This document shows positions 1 to 10,030 of a stretch of 64,000 bases of DNA, in pieces. The position numbers and the translations under genes were made by a program. A model generated the notes under the pieces. That model saw only the letters and a program-made list of their open reading frames with translations. It was not told the DNA's origin and ran no database searches. The stretch covers positions 62,001-126,000 of the forward strand of contig JAJTUP010000026.1 in the NCBI GenBank assembly GCA_021399435.1, in the 5' to 3' direction. Numbering within the stretch: the stretch's first letter is position 1; each line of letters opens with the position of its first letter. The DNA is from Diaporthe sp. PMI_573. Its lineage: Eukaryota; Ascomycota; Sordariomycetes; Diaporthales; Diaporthaceae.

Positions 1-738
1 GTGAAGGAATGGAAGCAAACAAGTGGAGTGGCCCAGGCAAAGCTTGGGTAGCTAGGTGGTTTGGCAGGTATGATGGTGGAGGTCGGGTCGAACCTGGATG
101 AAGGCGGCACGGAGATGGGTGGGGCTTGTGCCAGGTACGTACCCATGGATGCTTGCCCCCTCCCCCCAACACACGCACCCTCCGGGGGGCCTTCTTGAGC
201 CGCTGACATAAGAAGTACCGCGTCGTTGCGACAATCATCACAGCAGTTGGTATTTGAGGCAGGATTTGTGAGAAAATATAATCCTCCTGAGTGATTTGAC
301 GGTGCTAATGCTTTCGCAAGGTGGTCTGGTGTACGTTTACCACAGTCGGGGGAAGTTTGAGGTGGGTGCATGGACACAGTTCGATCGCGCGGAAGGAAGA
401 ACCGAGTAATAACGGTGGCTGCAAGGCCAGGATGCAGTCATGGTTTGTCGGTAGCCAGTGAAACATCAACACGATGAAAACCGCTGTTGACAGCCATTTG
501 GCCAATGGATGGGAAAGGAGAGGACGTCAACTCGGTGCTACCTACGTGCCTACCTAAGATCATAGGAAGAAAGGTACCCAGGGAGGTATGAAGAAAGGTA
601 TGTGTTTGCGGACTGAAGCCGTTTAGAGCATTCATGAAGCTCGAGATTGGTGATCTTGGAGGGAAGGCGCCGAAGGAGACCCGAGGCAAGCACATGAGTA
701 CCTGCTCTCCGCTTGTCCACTGGTGCGCCTTCCACACC

Positions 739-756
739 GGGGGGGGGGGGGGGGGG
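739..756. repeat. 18-base G homopolymer
   Basis: Uninterrupted run of 18 G on the plus strand, the longest of at least eleven G or C runs of nine or more bases in this window. It lies between genes, about 250 bp upstream of the coiled-coil gene. Confidence 0.9.
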
Positions 757-805
757 AAGGTACTACACAGGACTTGGAGTTCCGGCTCTGCAGCCTGACT
801 ACCTA

Positions 806-867
806 CCTTCTATCATTCTCTCCTTCTCTCCTTCTCTCCTCCTCTCCTCCTCTCCCCTCCTCCTTCC
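806..867 (+). promoter_or_regulatory. CT-rich leader/promoter tract
   Basis: About 60 bases almost entirely of C and T, ending shortly before the ATGs at 879 and 1003. Such pyrimidine tracts often sit just upstream of transcription starts in filamentous fungi. The role is inferred from position and composition only. Confidence 0.4.
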
Positions 868-1002
868 CAGGCAACACCATGAGATCCTTCAAATCTAGCA
901 CCAACCCCAGCAGCGAGTCCATCTCAGCCTGGTCTCTGAATATTCAAGCCTCTCAACGTATCACTCTTCCTGAACCTTCATCTGCCGTACTCCAACGGAA
1001 AG

Positions 1003-2269
1003 ATGGGACCTCGGGATCCAGCAATCATCTCAGATGCGATCTCCAGGTTCTTGCAGGTGGCTCAGGAGCGAGAATACGCTGAGAAGATAAGCTCCTTCGA
1101 GGAGACTATCAAGTCCCATCAGGCCGACAACGCCAGACTTCAAGACCACCACAACCAAGAGATCAGCTCCTTGAAAGCTAATGTCAAGTCCCTTCAAGCC
1201 TCCACCAAGAAGTCCGAGGTAGACAGGGCCAACCTCCAAGATCACCACAGCCAAGAGATCAGCTCTTTGCAAACGATTGTCAAGTCCCTTCGAGGCTCCA
1301 CCAAGAACGCCGAGGCGGGCATCGCCAAGCTTCAAGACCACCACAACAGAGAAGACAACACCTTGTCAGGGGTTCTCAAGTCCCTTGAAGGCTTCGTCGA
1401 GCAAGAGGCAGACAACAACCAGCTGCGAGATGAGATCGCAGAGCTCCGTGCACAGCTTGGCCACACTGGAGACATATCCGCAGGGGGTGGTGGTATGAGA
1501 AGAGTCCTCTACTAGGCGTAGTGGATCAACCCGACTGACATTGATTTCAGAAGCTCCTGGTGCCCATAGGCTATGGCAGAGCGGAACACAGCTGCAAGAG
1601 CCGTCGAAGCGCCAGTCACTCCACAGCCGTTTCGTCAGGAACATAGACGAACAGCAGCTCCTGCCTCAACGCGAAACGAAGGCGAATCTTCAGTTGCCAC
1701 CCCTCAATGGCCACAGTCACAATCGTGGGCCGCAACCAAGCAGGCCACCTGCACACCAATACCCACGAGGCATCAAGAGAACTCATGTAGACGATACGGC
1801 TGAGCCTCCTCACCGGCCTACCGCAGCCGGGGAGGCTGACAATCCCCATGGCTTTGAGCAGCCCCAGCGCCAGGAGATGCATCAGGCGAAAAGGTCCGAT
1901 CACAAACGCGTTCATGATGAGATGCCCAGCCGCGAGGAAAACAGACAATCGCAACTGAAAGATCGCGGTAAAGTCCGGCATGACAAGTTTGTGGCCTACT
2001 ATCATTCCCTGCGGCGCGAGCACAAGAAGAACAATCACGGAAAGGACCAGAGTGCTTTCATCCGTCACTTCATTAACGGCATACCAGATCCGGATTACCT
2101 CTGTTGGTTCCAGGAGGCTTTGAAAGAGCTGTTTCCCGGGAGTGTGCAAGACGCAAAGTGGCCTGGGCGCATACCCGGCAACCGGACCATCACTCTGAAG
2201 AAGAACCTGACCTGGGAGGACGTCAAGACCGTGGTGAAGGACATACCGATCCCTTACTTTGCTGACTAA
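1003..2269 (+). CDS. coiled-coil protein with 32-residue repeats
   Basis: Two exons, 1003-1492 and 1551-2269, give a 402-residue protein. The 58-nt intron starts GTATGA, has a CTGAC branch site and ends TTTCAG, and joining is exact in phase 1. Residues about 15-160 are a coiled coil made of three 32-residue repeats, each beginning LQDHH. The middle is Pro/Gln/His-rich and low in complexity. The C-terminal 90 residues are compact and Lys- and aromatic-rich (YYHSLRREHKKN, WFQEALKELF, ITLKKNLTWEDVK) and look like a folded domain. I do not recognise the family. An alternative start at 879, with an intron at 958-1021, would also keep frame and add a Ser-rich N-terminus. I prefer 1003 because the CT-rich tract ends too close to 879. 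It converges with the peptidase gene to its right. Confidence 0.65.
1138..1425 (+). repeat. three 96-nt tandem repeats within CDS
   Basis: Units start near 1138, 1234 and 1330. The first two are highly similar at DNA level and the third is more diverged. Each encodes a 32-residue coiled-coil segment, so copy number can change without frameshift. Confidence 0.75.
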
Positions 2270-2544
2270 TTTTATCGATCCAGTATCGAAAATCTGATGA
2301 TCTGACGGCGGGAGTAGAGAGACTCAAGAAAGCCTGGCTTGTGGAAACGTGTTTCTGGGTGCGTGAGCTTGTCAACATTCGATATTGCTGGTTGCGGAGG
2401 TGTAAAGTTTGAAGTGGCATAAACGATGTCAATATGGTTCGCTATCGCCCATCTGACTCTCTGTTTCGAGTGGCAGATAAAAGTGTTTACAATTTGAATC
2501 AATGATGACAATGATCAGTACGGTAGGCCAGGACCACAATCATC

Positions 2545-4964
2545 TCATCGTGGCGCACTCGAACCATCCTTGTCACCTACACCAGAGTATTTATTGAGCC
2601 AACCGAGCACTTCATTGTGCCAGACCAGCGAGTTCTCAGGCTTCAATACCCACTAGCCAAGTGTCAGTCGACACCGTCAATGTAAGGGTTGGAATAGCAG
2701 GAATAGCAGGAGCGCTTACGTGGTTCTCATCCGGAAAGATGAGGAGCTTACTCGGGACGCCCCGAGACTGCAGGACGTTAAAGGCCGCCAGGCCTTCTGT
2801 CACGGGCAATCTGTAGTCAAGCTCGCTGTGAATGATCTGCAGGCGACGTGAATTATTCCCAGTTAGCAAGCCGCATCCTCTCCTGCACATAATCCCACAG
2901 CGCATAGATGCCCCAGAACGGGGTAGTGGTGATTATGGACAGGTGCTGATGCTAGCACTTACCAACTGCGGTGTGGCCCACTGGTCCACACACTTGGCGG
3001 GATCCCACCTCTCGTACCCCTTCCTGTTCTTCCACAGCTCACCGCCAAAGTCGTGGATGGGGAAGAACAGCTCCTCGCTCGCGTACTGGTTGAGGGTGCT
3101 GAAGACGCCGTCGTGGCACACGAGGGCCTTGAGCTTGCGGCCCAGCCGGTGGCCCTGGATCCAGTTGATCATGTAGCCGCCGTAGCTTGCGCCGGCGGCG
3201 ACGGCGCGGCCGACGTCGACGTAGCCCCCGAGCTTGTCGGCGACATGGTCAAAGCACAGCTCTAGGTCCTCGTAGGGCCGGCCGCCCCACTCGTTGCGGA
3301 TGCCGTCCTCAAGGGCCATGCCGTACCCCGTCGACCCCGTCGGATTCGGCATCACGCACACATAGCCCTGCTCCGCGAACACGGCTGGGTTCCACCGCGT
3401 CGACCAGCTGTCGGCCCACATCCCCTGGGGGCCGCCGTGGATCAGCAGCGCCAGGGGATACTTCTTCGCAGGGTCAAAGTCGGAGGGCTTGACCACCCAC
3501 GCGTGCACGTCGTAGTCGCCCGCGCCGCGGAACCAGATCTCGTCGACCTGGGACCTCGACAGGCGGAACGCCCGCCCTTGCTTGGTGTTGGAGGAGACGA
3601 GGTTGGTTTTCCCGGCCGAGGGGTCGATGACGGTCCACAGCGAGTTGTCTGTGAGGCTGGAGCCGCTGGCGAAGACCTTGCCGCCCGGGTACGCTCTGAC
3701 GTCGCCGATGCTGCCCTCGACGTCCGAGACGACCTCGGGCGGCTGCTTGGCCAGCAGCGGGCTCGACGGCAGCCTGAACAGCTTGGAGCGGCCCAGGTCC
3801 TCGGCCACGACGTAGAGCTCCTTGTCGTCGGCGGACCACAGGATGCTGTCGGGCCTGCGGTCCCAGCCGCCCTCGCCGTCAGCCGTCTCGTAGAACTCCT
3901 GCACGTTGGACAGGTCCGCGACGTCCGGGACGAGCAGCAGCCGCGGCTTGTCGCTCTCGTACTGCACGTCGCGCATGCGCGTGAAGGCGACCGACTTGCC
4001 GTCGTGGCTGAAGGCCGGCGCGCTGCTGTACCCGCGCAGCTTTCCCGTCTTGACGAGCTGCGGGGCGGGGGGCTTGGCCTGGGTGAAGCTGGACAGGGCC
4101 ACGTAGTACAGGTCGCTCTTGGTGTGCGTGGCCGGGTTGAGCTCCGGGTCGCGCGCCACGAACACGATGCCCTTGGGGCCGATGTCGAAGTCTCCCGTGC
4201 CGCCGAAGGGGGGGACAGGGCTCTGGAGGCGCGTGCCGGCCAGGACGTTGACGAGGCCCGGGGGCTCGAGGCGGTAGGCGGCGCCCGAGGACTTCTTGAG
4301 GGAGCCGTAGAATATGGCGTTGCGGTTCTCGCTCACCCACGAGTCCCAGTGGCGGACAAAGAGGCTGGTGTACACCTTGGCGCTTGAGTAGGGCTTCTTC
4401 TCGTTCTCCGGGTTGTAGAGTGCTCCGGATGGGTCCACCAGGGCGGAGCACGCCAGGCCGAAGGTATCATCGCTCAGCCTGCTCAGCTTCAGGTTTGAGA
4501 TGTTGCCGCCGAATTTGCTGATCTCCTTTGGACTGGATGGGCAGGGTTTAGTGTGCGAGAAGGAGAGAAGGGGGGGGGGGAGATGGTAGTTGAGAGACTA
4601 ACGATGCGCCTGGGCTGTTCACATCTGCGACAACGAGGCTCGAGGTGCCCCTCTCGCCGGACTTGATGAGGAGGAACTCGGTGTCGCTCACCCATGTCGG
4701 CTCACTGTAGCATGAGTCCGTGTACAGAGTGGTGGCGTGGTTAGACTCAATGTCGAGGACCTGGATCGAATTGTTCTTCTTGTGCTCTTGGAACGAGTAC
4801 GTCGACACCTGGGCGGCGTCAGCTGTGATGTGACGGCGTGCCGGAGCAAGATAGAAGCTTACCGTATGCAGGACCAGCTTGCCAGAGCTGTTGGGGCTGC
4901 CGGCTGATCTACGGGGCGCAGAGAGCAGCACCTCCGGAGTCAACTTTGCGCGGATGGTCATCAT
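2545..4964 (-). CDS. dipeptidyl-peptidase V-like serine peptidase (S9C)
   Basis: Five exons on the minus strand: 4964-4863, 4808-4603, 4532-2963, 2836-2720, 2652-2545, giving 700 residues. All four introns (54, 70, 126 and 67 nt) have GT-AG ends and keep frame. Family S9 enzymes release dipeptides or acyl-amino acids from peptide N-termini. The N-terminal half is a WD-like beta-propeller and the C-terminal third an alpha/beta hydrolase. The catalytic set is visible: Ser552 in GASYGGYM, Asp633 in ELDYRL and His665 in DENH, plus the oxyanion stretch HGGPQG. Length matches fungal DPP V (about 700-720). The N-terminus ([20 protein letters not shown]) is not a signal peptide, so this is probably the intracellular form rather than the secreted allergen-type enzyme. 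Intron 2 carries an 11-base C run on the sense strand ahead of its acceptor. Confidence 0.9.
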
Positions 4965-5086
4965 GAAGGCGGTTGGGATCTCTCATGCGCGGGTGGTGGG
5001 GTGCGAGGGCAGGAGGAGGACACGATGGGAGCAGAGGGGGCAAGCAATGGGGGAACGAGTTGAAGAAACCCCCCCAACACACACAG

Positions 5087-5100
5087 CCCTTATACCCTTC
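5087..5100 (-). promoter_or_regulatory. TATA-like element
   Basis: Minus-strand GGGTATAAGGG about 125-135 bp upstream of the DPP V start codon, a usual spacing for a fungal TATA box. Inferred from motif and position only. Confidence 0.35.
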
Positions 5101-5458
5101 GCCCGTTTCTAAATTATTGCTCTGCTGCTTCTACTACTGTACACAGTACCGTCGCTTCCTGCCTCAGTAGGAAAAGGAAGCCGCACGTCCTTGTCTCAGT
5201 CAAGACACCTTAATGTGCCTGTCCGTCCGCACAACCCCGCAATGGGGCGGGTCCAGATGCTCAAAAGAGGAGGAGGAGCTCCTAGTACCCCTCACGAATT
5301 ATGACATTGACGGGCACCCTGATGACACGCTGAGCCGCGCCCACACGGTCGCCCCAAGTGTCTTCTGCCGGCAGCTTTCTGCGAGAGAGGGGGGGCGCCT
5401 CTGAGGGGCCCTTGCTCGCCCAATTGCGCGCTTCTCTTCTTCTCGTGTCCCGCTTAGG

Positions 5459-5480
5459 CCTTCCGAAGGCCTTCCGAAGG
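5459..5480. repeat. doubled CCTTC-C-GAAGG inverted repeat
   Basis: Two head-to-tail copies of CCTTCCGAAGG. Each is an inverted repeat around one base, and the junction forms the perfect palindrome GAAGGCCTTC. It lies about 500 bp upstream of the DPP V start. It could be a dimeric transcription-factor site; no known regulator is assigned. Confidence 0.6.
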
Positions 5481-6100
5481 ATAAAGTGCTTGCCTCGTGT
5501 GAGGTGCGGTGCAGCACCAGATAGATATCCGCCCAGTAGTCACATATCTAGCTCTACCATGTACACTACATGTATGCCAATGTACACACATGCCTGAGGA
5601 TGCATGCAACGTCGATCTGGGCATTGCCCCGCAGCTGCACACCTCCTTTCGGTCGGGCTGTCAGGATGGAGCTCTTGCGCGTGGGGGCTGGGGGGGGGTG
5701 CGTGCTGTATCAAATGCTTGGCATTTCCCTACTTGCTTTACCCTGCTGCATGTGACAGCCCTATCAGAAAGAATCCATCCATGGCTTGAATTGCCGTTTG
5801 AAGCCGTCCACTGTAGCCCATCCCCGGCTCATAGTCTGCCCGCCAACCAATCCCTCCGAAACGCCTCGCTTTTACATCAAATACATACTTCAGAAGAGTC
5901 AGTCATCCACAAGACGACAAACTCACCATCCTCAACTTCTCCCCCCACCCCCTTTGCTCTCATTACAACCGGGGGGGGGCGGTGGTCACATCATCAGAAC
6001 CCCCTTGTTCCGTTTCACTGGCAAGGGGGAGGAGAGCCATTGCCAGAATTCGCATGCTCTGATCCAAAGGAAGAGAGTCACCGTCGACACCAAAATCCTC

Positions 6101-6740
6101 CTACTTCCTGGACGCCCCAAAGTTGGTCCTGACCTTCTTGACGTTGATGTCACTCTCACTGTCGCCACCGGCATCAACGCTCAGGTTGATACCTTTTTTC
6201 TTGTCCTTTTTCGAGCCGCCGCCACCTCCTGCCTTGCCCGTGGACGCCGTGGCACTCGTCGGCGTGGGGTGGTTGCTACCGCTCCCGCCCGCAAACGTCG
6301 TGCTCACCGGCGTCGGGGCGTGGCTAGAACCCGGCGTGTTTGCGGTGGAGTCGGCCGCGCTCGCGTTGTACGAGATGGACGACTTTGAAAAGACGCGGTG
6401 CACCTCCGTGTTGCCCCCCTTGCGGCGCTGAGCCGCCGCGGCGTTGGTCCCCTTGGTGTAATTGTCGAAACCCGTCATGATGTTCCCGGCTTGGGTCTGG
6501 TCAAGGTACTCTGTTTCTTTGTTGTATATTACGCCTTCGATATTTTCCTGCACCAGAATGAATCGTTAGACGGCGTCACGTCCAACAACATGTAACAGGT
6601 ATGCTTGGCACACTCACGAGCTTCCCCTGGAGATCCCTTCTCTTCTGCAAAAGCGCTTTCAGTTGCGTCCGCGACTGCTCGTAATACGGCAGCCCGCCGG
6701 ACGCATCAGCGCCCGCCGCTGCCTGATTGTTCTCCGTCAT
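6101..6740 (-). CDS. EAF6: chromatin modification protein Eaf6 (NuA4)
   Basis: Two exons, 6740-6618 and 6547-6101, give 189 residues; the 70-nt intron (GTGAGT to GTGCAG) is phase 0. Eaf6 is a small subunit of the NuA4 and NuA3 histone acetyltransferase complexes in the nucleus. The diagnostic core is present: a short helix (SRTQLKALLQKRRDLQGKL) followed by the conserved block with ETEYLDQ, GNIMTGFDNY and TKG. The tail is the usual low-complexity Ser/Thr/Gly stretch with a basic KKDKKKG patch. It is longer than yeast Eaf6 (113 residues), as in other filamentous fungi. The start ATG has a good context (ACCATGA) and overlaps by four bases the stop of the frame upstream. Confidence 0.9.
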
Positions 6741-7612
6741 GGTCGAGGTGCAAATGGCGAGCTCACGAGTCGCCTTGGGCTCACCAAACGGATGTCATAC
6801 AACTTGTCGTCCGGGGGCCAGTGCACTCTCCTTCGCCCTCTGGTCTCGTTTGACAGGCCGGTGCCCGTGGTCGAGTCGGTAGTCGGCGGGACGGATTCGG
6901 AGAGTTCTCCCTGACAACCACCAGAGGTCGTCGGTGTCGCTAGGGTTGTTTCGCCTTCCCAAGACGCAGCGCTACCTAGGATCGAAGTAGGATCGACAAG
7001 GGGCCTGGCGGGGTTAAACTCTGGCTCTGGCTCTGGCTCTGGCTCTGGCGCGTCGCGGCGTGCTGTCGCAGGCACCGAACTCTCTCCTGGGCTGTCTCCC
7101 GCGGCACCTTGGGACGAGGCCGAGGCGTTTCGAGGAGCTGCAGCGAGGGAGTCCTACTCCTCAGCGTCTACAGGCTCTGACGGCGCGTCTTGGTCGGTCG
7201 GGGAATGTCGTGGGGCACCAGTAGGTCGCAAGGTCAAGGCAGGGTTCTTGATGATACGAGCGAGGGTCAGCAGGTGACTGACGTTGCGCGGGTGATGCTT
7301 CGCGACTTGTAGTCCTTCGACAGTCTTGAAGCCGGCGTTGAAGAATGTGTTGTATCGTGTGATTATGGTCCGTACCTCTCTAGCCTCGTCCGAATCGTCC
7401 GAATCGTCCGAGTCAATAGTCTCTTCGTCGTTGCCGTCCGAGTCCGAGCCGAAGTCGTCTCCGTCCTTGTCGAGATCAAATGGCGGATCGAAATCTTCCC
7501 TAGCAGATTGGCGGGTTGCAAGATGAGCTGCGCGATCGTCTGTCTCGGGTGAGGTCTGGGGGTTGGCTGATGTATGGTTCAGGTTGGGCTTGAGCTTCTT
7601 TTTTGGCGGCAT
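6737..7612 (-). CDS. acidic hypothetical protein, frame interrupted by one TAG
   Basis: An ORF of 152 residues runs from ATG 7612 to TAG at 7156-7154. The same frame then continues for 138 more sense codons to a TGA at 6739-6737, which overlaps the EAF6 ATG as ATGA. The first part has a basic N-terminus (MPPKKKLKPN), a long Asp/Ser/Glu run and a helical segment (VRTIITRYNTFFNAGF). The second part has a (Pro-Glu)5 repeat and a motif RRRVHWPPDDKLYDIRLV that resembles the RVxF-type PP1-docking context. A phase-1 intron at 7257-7138 (GTATCA to CTGCAG, 120 nt) would remove the TAG exactly and give 251 residues, but its branch site is weak. Otherwise the gene ends at 7154 and the rest is EAF6 leader, or the TAG is read through. 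I do not recognise the protein. Confidence 0.5.
7019..7048. repeat. (CTCTGG)5 hexanucleotide repeat
   Basis: Five perfect hexamers, read on the minus strand as alternating Pro-Glu codons in the downstream half of the interrupted frame. Confidence 0.85.
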
Positions 7613-8303
7613 CTTTTAGACGGGCGGCTGGTTGAATCGGGGTACTGTGTAGCATGTGGGGCTGGCCCACAGCGGCCGTACGGTCAGACCAACCAATTAC
7701 TCCCCGCTAACACACTTACAAGCGAAGATGAATTGTTGGTGATGAGTAATATCCTGATGTTTTGACGGCTGATGATGTTGCAAAGTTATGAAGAAACAGA
7801 CGTGGTCGGACCATGAGTGCACTCTGCTTCCGAGTCTGAATGCATCGCACTTTCTCATTGTTGATTTCGTTGCAGTTTGAGTGGAAGGAGGCAAGGTACC
7901 AAGGGGCTAAACCCAGTTGCTCAACCGCAACTCACGGCACCCGTAGGGCCACCCAAGCTTGCGCTCCACCGTAGCTGGTGAGCATGCAAAAAGTTCAGGA
8001 CGCCATGTTGAATCCAGTCAGGCACCATATGGGTCCCAACCCATCCCATGCTGCAGAGGCGTGGGCGCATCCATTTTCCTCTGTGGTCAAGTCGCAACAC
8101 ACACCAGTCAACAGGCAAATCAGAGAGACTCGAGGCATTCGCGACGGTGGTCTAGGAGAGTCTGTCTATGTATGGTGCCCGTGAGATTGAGGCTATGGAA
8201 GGAGTATGGGGAATGCCAATGCCACGGGGCCAACAAGCACCCACTTAAGATACGCTTACAGATGCCTGTGACTGCGCATGAAACACTTCAACAGAGGTTA
8301 GCC
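7613..8303. other. intergenic
   Basis: 691 bases between the 3' end of the SRRM1-like gene and the start of the acidic protein gene. I see no supported coding frame or structured RNA. Confidence 0.6.
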
Positions 8304-10030
8304 TCAGACATTGCTCGGTCCGCTCTTCGAGGATCTCCTCAGCTTGATCAGCCGCTCCCTGAGCAGCTTCTCTTTCAGTTCAGTGGCCCTCTGCTGCGTT
8401 GTCTTCTGTCGGGGCTGATGTTTCGTAGAACATGACAGCTGGTCAGTAGGTGTCTCGCGTACAGTCTTTGAAAGAACCACCCCCGGCCTCCCGTCTTTCC
8501 CAGTCAAGGAGACTAGCGTACCTTCGATGAGGCGTCTGTCGCTGTCGTGGTCTTGGGCTCGTTGTTGTCATCTTCGGCAGGGGACTTGGGCTTGGGTCTT
8601 CTGTTCTCGTCTTCGGAAACATCAGCCGAGTTGTCTCGCGAACGGTCTTTAGATGAGATGGAGGATGTGTTATGTTTCCGCGGGCTTCTCTTGCTCCCCC
8701 CTCTTCCACCACGACTCGAGCTTCTGCTTCTGCTTCGGTATCTCGACAAGCGCCGGGAGTCGCGCGGTGAATCGAACGGAGACCTGCTACGGCTTAGCTC
8801 GCGTCTTCCTCGACCTCGGACCCGACGACCACCGCCGGGGGAGCCGCTCCGGCTCCGGCTGTCTCTGTGGTGTCCCCTGCGAGGTGGGCTTCGTGAACGT
8901 GACGGAGACCGCCTGTCGGACCCAGACGACGAGAGCGATCTGCCGCGCCTCCGCCTGATAGGTGAGCGACTTCGAGACGAGGAGTAACGTCTGCGTTTTG
9001 GCGCAGGCGAGTTCCTGTCAGAGGACGGCGAGCGTCTGCGAGGGCGGTAATTGTTCTCTCGGGGCGGCAGTGGAGACCGCGACCTCCTGCGCACATCCGG
9101 GGACGACGAGTTGCGTCTTCTCGGTCGTCGACTGCCGGACGCGCTGGATGAGCGGGAGCGAGAACGAGGCGGTGGCGAGTCCTTCGAGGGCGATCGTCGT
9201 CGCGTAGGGCGTCGATCGCCGGGCACGTATGAATCGCGCCCACGGGTGGGCGCGCGGTAATTATCGCGAGCTCCTCGCCTGGGCGGCGGCGGTGACCGTG
9301 AGGGACTGCGACCACGTCCGAAGCCTCGCCCACCGCCGCGGTATGTGTCCCGGTCGCCTCGCCCACCACGATAGCTGTCGACACGGCCACCTCCCCGGCC
9401 ACGGCGGGCTTCAAACTCGTCTCGTCTCTTGCGGGCTTCTTCGGCAGCTTTGTCGGCCTCGATCTGAATCTGCGTTAGTATGGTGGGTTTTAGGCAATTG
9501 GTCTTGTACTGGAGCAGCGTGCCTTCTCTTGTATCAGCTCCAGTTTCTTTGCCTCCAGCAGCTCCTTGGGCACGCCTTGGGGGCTGGCCTGGGCACTGAG
9601 ACAGAGATTCCACAGATCCTTGCAGAAAGGCGCCGTATCTTTGTCGAGAAAACCGGTGAGCTGGATCTGGAGGGACTTGATGTCGGGCTGAGGGCGAAGA
9701 GATGTTAGCACTTGGGTGAAGAGGGGAGATCAAAGGCGAGGCGTCTGGCGAGGCAACTCACGTATCGGGACCCCTCGATGAGACCAAAGCAAAGCTCAAT
9801 GACCACATCATCTTCGCTGCCCAAGATTTCCGAGATTTTCCCCGCTATCCATCTGAGCGAGGAGTGACGCGTCAGTCGCGTCGGGACGCAATTGGCACGG
9901 GAGGAGCCAGCACGGGCTTGACCTACTTCTTCATGACCTGCAGGTTGACCTTGGTCATGTCAACCTTCTGGCTGAACTCTGGAGGAAACTTGGTGCTCTT
10001 GAGGAGCTTCGCATCCACTCCGGTCGCCAT
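8304..10030 (-). CDS. SRRM1-like PWI/RS splicing factor
   Basis: Five exons: 10030-9927, 9852-9762, 9687-9523, 9463-8522, 8414-8304; 470 residues. Residues 1 to about 110 are a PWI domain (FPPEFSQKVDM, VNLQVMKKWIAGKISE, DVVIELCFGLIE), which binds nucleic acid. A short charged helix follows (EADKAAEEARKRRDEF), then roughly 300 residues of RS/RGG/SRSRSP repeats typical of spliceosomal matrix proteins, then a basic helical tail (ATELKEKLLRERLIKLRR). This architecture matches SRRM1, an exon-definition coactivator in nuclear speckles. Introns 1, 2 and 4 are GT-AG. The third (9522-9464) begins GC after AAG, because every GT in reach breaks the frame. Its acceptor may be at 9464 or 9470, differing by two residues. 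Confidence 0.88.

Larger units (their letters stand above)
1..878. other. gene-free left edge
   Basis: No convincing coding frame is seen on either strand. The stretch holds an uninterrupted run of 18 G at 739-756 and a C/T-rich tract at about 806-867, which is typical of the leader or promoter of fungal genes and lies just upstream of the coiled-coil gene that follows. Confidence 0.6.
4965..6100. other. intergenic, DPP V promoter side
   Basis: No coding frame supported. It holds the 5' region of the DPP V gene, a TATA-like element near 5087-5100, a paired inverted repeat at 5459-5480, a 9-base G run at 5971-5979 and the 3' flank of EAF6. Confidence 0.6.

Noticed and set aside
3437..4387. 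316-residue open frame on the plus strand opposite the DPP V gene
   Set aside because: Antisense frame produced by GC-rich third positions of the peptidase exon; no domain and extreme Ala/Gly/Arg/Val content.
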